64,000 bases of DNA from Fomitopsis serialis (lineage: Eukaryota; Basidiomycota; Agaricomycetes; Polyporales; Fomitopsidaceae), in the NCBI RefSeq assembly GCF_022376445.1, contig NW_025955004.1:62001-126000 (forward strand). Reading direction: 5' to 3'. Every line of letters starts with the position of its first letter. Within the stretch, counting starts at the first letter, position 1. Shown here one piece after another: positions 58,927-64,000 of the stretch. The notes beneath the pieces were generated by a model. The model did no database searches, was not told where the DNA came from, and worked only from the letters and a program-made list of their open reading frames with translations. The translations under genes and the position numbers were made by a program.

Positions 58927-61304
58927 TCACAGCGGCTTCAACGCCTCGAGCAGCACCGCACACCCCTTCCCCTTCGCATCCGCAACCTCCTTCCTCACAC
59001 CCTCCGTGAACCACACACTTACAGTCTTCCTCTCCTTCGCCCCTCCCCGTCTTTCGCCAGCTGCTCGCATAGCGCAGCGACGACGAACGCGCCATCCCCG
59101 CGCGCCATTGCCACCGTCGGCTCACGCCCAACCAGCTCGACGAACCGTCTCGCGAAGGCCGCTGCGGACCAGTGCTCCGCGGGTTCGATCGCCTTCGTAG
59201 AGTGGTTAAAGTGGCCGCCCTGAAGGAGCGTCTTGTAGAGACGGGACGTGTGTGGGAGGGAGATGGGGTGCGGAGAGATCGCTTCGGGTGACGGGTATGG
59301 TGCGGAGAGGGCTTTGAGGAGGGTATCGGATGCAGGCGACTTGTCTATGTGGTCGGGGACGTCAGCACGTTTGATTGAAAGCAAGGTTGACGAACACGAC
59401 GTACCGCCCTCAGCGTGGAGCATGACCTCACACACGACCAAACTCCCGCCGGGTTCGCGCGCGACGTCCGCGCCGCTCTCTGCGAGCCATGAGAGGAGAC
59501 CGTCGCTCGCTGCCTTGCGGATCTCGGCGGCTCGCAGGGCGCCGTCTTTCTTGCTCGTCCGTGCGCGCACTGCATCCGTTTCTGCCAGCGTCGCGATCTA
59601 ACGCGGAGCGGGTCAGTGGACAGTATGGAGTACAGGAGGTGCGACGGGTATACCTGCGCGGGTGTGAAGTGCCGCCTTGTTCTTGGTGCGACCAGATAGA
59701 TGAGTGCACGGCGGCCTTGTGGCGACGTGTAGAGGGTTGATGCGGACGCTATCATGTCTGACACTAATGACTTCGCCGTCAACTTTGTGTCACTACAAGT
59801 TACAGTTAATGAGTGTCTCATTGCGAGTAGAATGCACGGCGCACTCAATCACATCCAGGGCAGTGAAGAGCACCAGCTGCGCCTCGTCGTCGGTGCACAT
59901 CCGCTGGACGTGCGGCTTGATCGTCTTGACGATCTGCTTCCTATCCTTCGCGGTGCCGTGGGCGATGAACTCGCGGACAGCGCGACTACCATCTTTCGTG
60001 TGGACCATCTCTGCGATGAGGTCCTGACAGCTGTTATAAGTCAGCAAGGAATCATGTGCGCGCAGTCATAGGAGAACCGGACCTCTCGAATATCTCCCGC
60101 CTGAGCTTCTCCTGCTCCGCCTCGTCCTCGATTGAAGCAACCGCGGACAGGTACTCCCAAAGAGCGCGGTGGACAATCGCGTGCGATATCGCACCCTTGT
60201 CAGGGTTATTGGAACTACAGAACGATGAGCATCAAGGCGGACGGAAGCCCTCACTGGCACTCACATCGTCACGAGGTTCTCCTTCACAGCATTCAATACC
60301 CTCTTCCTCCGCTCACCCTCGAGCCCCTCCAGCACGCCCTGCAGCCCCTTCTTCGCGCGCTCCTTTTCCTCCCCACTCCCTGCTGTGACGCTCACCACTA
60401 GATTCGCCTCCTTGCCGTAGAAATCGCGCAGAAGGATGGATCGTTCGTATGCATTCGCATAGAGCTCGAAAGCATCTGCCAGTACGCTGGATGCTTCGCG
60501 GTGGAGAAGCAGGCGTAGGATGTGGCCCTGGAACTCGCGTAGGATCGACGCGCGATGTCCGGGGCAGAAGCGGACGAGCTTCGTCACCAGGAACTACACG
60601 CAGTCTAGACTTCAGCACCTATCAAATTTGACCTGCAACGGATGTCCACGCACCTTAGAGTACTTGTTCTGCGACAGCTCCTTATACCTCCCCTTCAGCT
60701 CCTGGGCGATCTCATTCCGCTCCTTCTCTCCGCCATAGCGCACGACCGTCTGTACGATCCGGCTTGCGTCGTGCTTCAGCACGATGTCTTTCACATTTCC
60801 ACGGATGACGTCCATCAGCGCGGTTATGTGTTTCTCGCGTTCCGCACGAGGGATGTTCTTTTGGTGCGCCAGGCGCCAGGTGCGTTTGGCTTCTACGAGA
60901 AGGTCAGAGTGCGGTTTTGCTGCACGCCGTTCGCTGAGGAGTACACGCTGGGCTTTGTGGGATTCTCGTGCGGCTGCGATGTGTGACGTATGAATTAGAA
61001 ACTACAATACAGGATTTACAGAGCACTCACCATTCGGATCCTTCGCGGGTGCGCTTTTTGACTCTCCGTCCTCCTCGAAGTTGTCCCCTTCCTCCTGGAG
61101 ACCTTCCTCTCCCGATTCGTCCAATCCTGACTCCTCATCTTCTGATACGGGCTTTGTAACAGGCCTGCTACGCTTCTTTCCCTTGTCAGATGCAGCTGTC
61201 TCCGACTTGTTTTTGCTGCTCTTTTCTACGTGCGGCCTCTTGGCTTTGGGTCCGGCTTGCGCAGGCGCAGCCCGTTTCTGTGATGATTTTGTGGCAGATA
61301 CCAT
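58927..61304 (-). CDS. PUF6: Puf6-like (Pumilio/CPL) RNA-binding ribosome-biogenesis protein
   Basis: The start at 61304 gives a basic then acidic tail: MVSATKSSQKRAAPAQAGPK, then KKRSRPVTKPVSEDEESGLD. Pumilio-type helical repeats follow: DIVLKHDASRIVQTVVRYGG, YKELSQNKYSKV, FQGHILRLLLHREASSVLAD, LIAEMVHTKDGSRAVREFIA. The C-terminal CPL region has TLLKALSAPYPSP, LYKTLLQGGHFNHSTKAIEP and WFTEGVRKEVADAKGKGCAV, ending EALKPL. The 'KD.SR.VR.FI' pattern is diagnostic of the KIAA0020/Puf6 branch, which acts in nucleolar 60S assembly and, in yeast, in ASH1 mRNA repression. An intron at about 59399-59339 splices cleanly. One frame change near 59053 (G-run) fits a lost base. It is convergent with DNA2, 222 bp apart. 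Confidence 0.9.
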
Positions 61305-61780
61305 GGCTGAGTGTGCCTCTCCCTAGAGGCGTTCAATGAAGCAGAAGGAAGATTGTGAATGCCTGGGCGACCCTGAAGTTGGAGGAGGAGGAGGAGGCAG
61401 GGCGCTTGCAAAACCGAGGCGCTTGTGCGATCTTCAAATTCACACTCGCTCATATTGTGTTGTGATCACACTTGCACTTGCCAGGCTGGTCTCTCTACTG
61501 GCGGTCAAACCCAATTCGTGTGCGGTGAACCTGAGAGGTTGTGCATTTTGGTGTGCGCGACCTGGCTCATTCAGATATGTACGACGGTAACGTAGCCACA
61601 CCATCGAAGACTGAACGGGTTTATTTCACGAGCCACTAGAATAAATATTGCCCAATAAACGGATGCAGCAGTAGTGACAGATTGGCCAGCGCAGGTCAAG
61701 AAGTACACAACCTTCGAATACGAGAGTAAGTACCTGCGAAAGCCTCTTTTCCGCCCACGAAATCACAATAAAGAGTGTCC
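61305..61780. other. Intergenic region: PUF6 upstream and AttH-like 3' flank
   Basis: No gene is supported. A GGAGGAGGAGGAGGAGG stretch at about 61381-61397 lies in the PUF6 upstream region, where the minus strand is pyrimidine-rich. Confidence 0.5.
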
Positions 61781-63042
61781 TTAAGGATTGTAGACGTTAT
61801 TGCCGGGGTTCAGCCACTCGAACACCGTCGTGCCCGTCTCCTGCGCTCCGCCCACGGGTCCCCCAGTCGCGCTGCCGATCCAGCGATGGTAGATCGCCTG
61901 GTTCGGATTCGCACCTTGCGACTTCAGGTCGAACGTGTACTCGTCTCCATTCGCAAGCGTGTAGCTGAGCGTGAAGCCAGTCGGGAGGGTGAGGCCGCCG
62001 TCGGTGTACGACCCAGTGGGCGTCGCGGTGCTGATGTCGGTCGTGCGGCCGCCGACGACGCTGCACTGGTTCTGGAGGACGACGCCGTCCTTGGCGAGGA
62101 AGCCCGTGCCAAGCTGTAGCGACGAGTTGACCGGCTGCACGAGCACCGCGGACATGTCGTATGAGCCGACCGCCGCGTTCAGGAAGTACCAGCTGCTGAC
62201 CGCCTCGTTGAGCGCAGCCGGCAGCCAGTTCGCATCGTGGTAGGCCGTGCCCACGAAGGAGAGCGCTGTGCCGTTCACGGTGAGCGTCACGTTTGCGGTG
62301 CCGCCTGGGATCGTCGTCGCCCACCCGAGCTGCTTGTAGAGCAGCTGCTCTGGGGTGCTGAGAGACTGCGACGAGGACACAGCGGAGTCGAAGTAGGCGT
62401 CGTCGGTGTTGTTGCAGCCAAAGTGGTGCGACGTGCGTGAGGTAAAGGAAATCGAGGCCTCGATGCCATAGTCCGCTGCGCTCACTGTCGCTGACAGCGA
62501 AGAGAGATCATCCGTGACGGCGAACTCGCCAGCGTCGCCCCACTTTCCGGTGACAGCGTTGCCCGACGTAGTGACAGCGCCGGTCGAAGTAGGCACGTTG
62601 AAGTTGAAAACCGTGCCGTTGGCGAACATGCCGTTGATCGTGATGTAGTACTCAGGCTGGCCCGTCTGGGTCGCAGTAGAGCCATCTGAAACCGGGTAAC
62701 CTGGCGACAGTAGTATGTGAGTGTCTGGACTGTTCGTGAGACTAATGGTCATACCTTGGTAGTACAGAACTTGCACGTTCGCTGGAGGGTTGTCGCCCTC
62801 GACGTCTGAGGCAAGAGCCTGGAGGTACCACCATTCTACGGCGGTGCTGTCCGCAGAGGTGCTGATGTACTGGCCATCGAAGGCAGTCGTGCTCCTTCGC
62901 ATAGGAGGGGGCCTAACCACAGCCGCACCTGGAAAAGCTACTTGAGAACGTACACCCGCAACACAATAGACAGGTTACTTACCGGCCGTCGAAAACCAAA
63001 GAGATGTAATGAGAGAGAAAACGGGAACAGCGATCGAAGCAT
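61781..63042 (-). CDS. Secreted AttH/CrtC-like (fungal Diels-Alderase fold) protein
   Basis: The main exon (61781 to about 62932) is one clean frame of about 380 residues. Near its N-terminus AVEWWYLQALASD matches the 'W.(L/F)WY' strand of the CrtC/AttH two-lipocalin fold, and the second domain has HHFGCNN, AYHDANWLPAALNEAVSSWY and FLNAAVGSYDMSAVLVQPVN. In fungal Diels-Alderases and in carotenoid hydratase CrtC, corresponding strands line the substrate pocket. It ends AIYHRWIGSATGG and NPGNNVYNP. A first exon at 63042 (MLRSLFPF ... SLITSLWFSTAG) gives a signal peptide, with the hydrophobic part in phase if one base is missing near 63022; the intron is about 62933-62982. The many NxT/S sites (NNT, NVT, NGT, NSS) fit secretion. 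Pericyclase activity is not shown; basidiomycete members are uncharacterised as far as I know. No biosynthetic genes flank it. Confidence 0.72.
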
Positions 63043-64000
63043 CCTTGAAGTCGAAAATGGAAAGCGAGAGACGTGAATGTGAACGACTGTTGCGGTTCTG
63101 GAGACTAATGCTGCCTCTTATATGCAGACCGCGGGTGTTGGATCTACATCACGCTGTCCCTGTTGAGCGGATCGACAGGGTCCTCAGTCCGCAATGTTGC
63201 CAGTATGAGTCCATTGCGAGATCGATCCGCAATGGCGCTCACCCCACTCATCAAGTCGCCTGCAGGGTGAAGAGGTCAGCGCCTAGGCTGAATGACCACG
63301 CTGCACACGGGATGCATGTTGTCTGGGACTCGGGAGTACATCACGAAACGGTTCCAGACTTTCCGGCAGTGGAGGTAAGCGACGACCTAACATACCATTG
63401 CGAAACTCCCCTCGTCATGGCTTAGACGTGGTACACAGCTTGAAGACAACATGTTGCGTTCGAATGCACTGGATCATGACCCGAGAACGATGCGATGGGC
63501 TCTACAAATGGTGATATTAGACTTTACCTCCGTATCAATACATGCAAATCATAAACCGATCGTGACGCACCGATGCTGCATCGCATCCAGTACACCATCA
63601 AAACGGGATCCAGAGCCACCGGGGACACTTCGTGTGTGGCGACCACAGAAATGATGCGAAACCGTCTCGCGAGTTTCACACATTCGAGGATGTTGCGATG
63701 GAACAATACTGCTCTATGGTGTTTACGCGTGTGGTAGTTACAATCCAGGTAACAGGCAGTCTTGGCTGTGGTCAACTATGAGCCTGAGGCCATGGAAGTC
63801 TATCGCCCGACGTACCAAGTGCTGTTTGGTGCTATGCTTCGAGTTATCCTTCAATGAAGTTGGCTCGACCGACAAGCTCAGGCGACCTTAATTTACCGTA
63901 TCAAGGCATCCTGTGTACATGTTATTTACGCAAGCTCGAGAGGTTCCAATTGCTTGTCGGTTTCGAGCTGACTCCGGGGCGGTCTAGGTGACAAGGGCAG
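63043..64000. other. Intergenic region to window end
   Basis: It holds the upstream region of the AttH-like gene and nothing else that I can support. Frames at 63009-63425 and 63524-63775 show no domain. Confidence 0.45.

Noticed and set aside
1..64000. CRISPR array, prophage, bacterial operon or intact transposon
   Set aside because: No spaced short repeats, phage proteins, transposase, reverse transcriptase or long terminal repeats were recognised; the genes are eukaryotic and intron-rich.

Overview
This window is nuclear DNA of a filamentous basidiomycete, most likely an Agaricomycete. The signs are dense genes on both strands, many exons split by GT-AG introns of about 45-80 nt, and families typical of mushroom-forming fungi: a beta-trefoil protein, a DUF3712-type protein, leucine-rich F-box proteins, a Ser-rich BTB protein and a CsbD-like small protein. 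There is no bacterial operon, CRISPR array, rRNA or intact transposon. The order is inferred from these families; no species can be named.

Layout. 0.1-2.9 kb: a beta-trefoil protein, then a DUF3712-like gene without a visible N-terminus. 3.0-9.9 kb, minus: a complete GCN2 eIF2-alpha kinase. 10.9-13.0 kb: a CsbD-like stress protein with a 39-bp coding minisatellite, and a METTL21-type methyltransferase. 13.5-21.5 kb: two F-box/LRR genes flanking a membrane-anchored aldehyde dehydrogenase. 21.5-25.9 kb: gene-poor, with a decayed duplication. 25.9-34.5 kb: BTB protein, macro-domain protein, a small orphan, ribosomal protein eL8 and a Ser/Pro-rich protein. 35.0-44.4 kb: JmjC oxygenase divergent from a mitochondrial hotdog thioesterase, a coiled-coil protein, the XPF/Rad1 nuclease and tRNA-Glu(CTC). 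47.4-53.6 kb: a dual-specificity phosphatase and two members of a family I do not recognise, one with a tandem exon-intron duplication. 54.5-63.0 kb: Dna2 helicase-nuclease, a Puf6-like RNA-binding protein, and a secreted AttH/CrtC-like (Diels-Alderase fold) protein.

Most genes are housekeeping functions (amino-acid-starvation signalling, translation, ribosome biogenesis, DNA repair) and do not form one pathway. XPF and Dna2 both act on branched DNA but are 10 kb apart, and nothing suggests co-regulation.

One feature runs across the window. Many otherwise well-preserved genes have reading-frame breaks, and every break I could define is the loss of one base, often in a short homopolymer. GCN2, eL8, the CsbD-like gene and the macro-domain gene have none that I could see. 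This looks more like residual sequencing or assembly deletions than gene death, so the broken genes are annotated as CDS with the breaks noted. The most novel-looking items are the uncharacterised paralogue pair at 50-54 kb and the AttH/CrtC-like protein.
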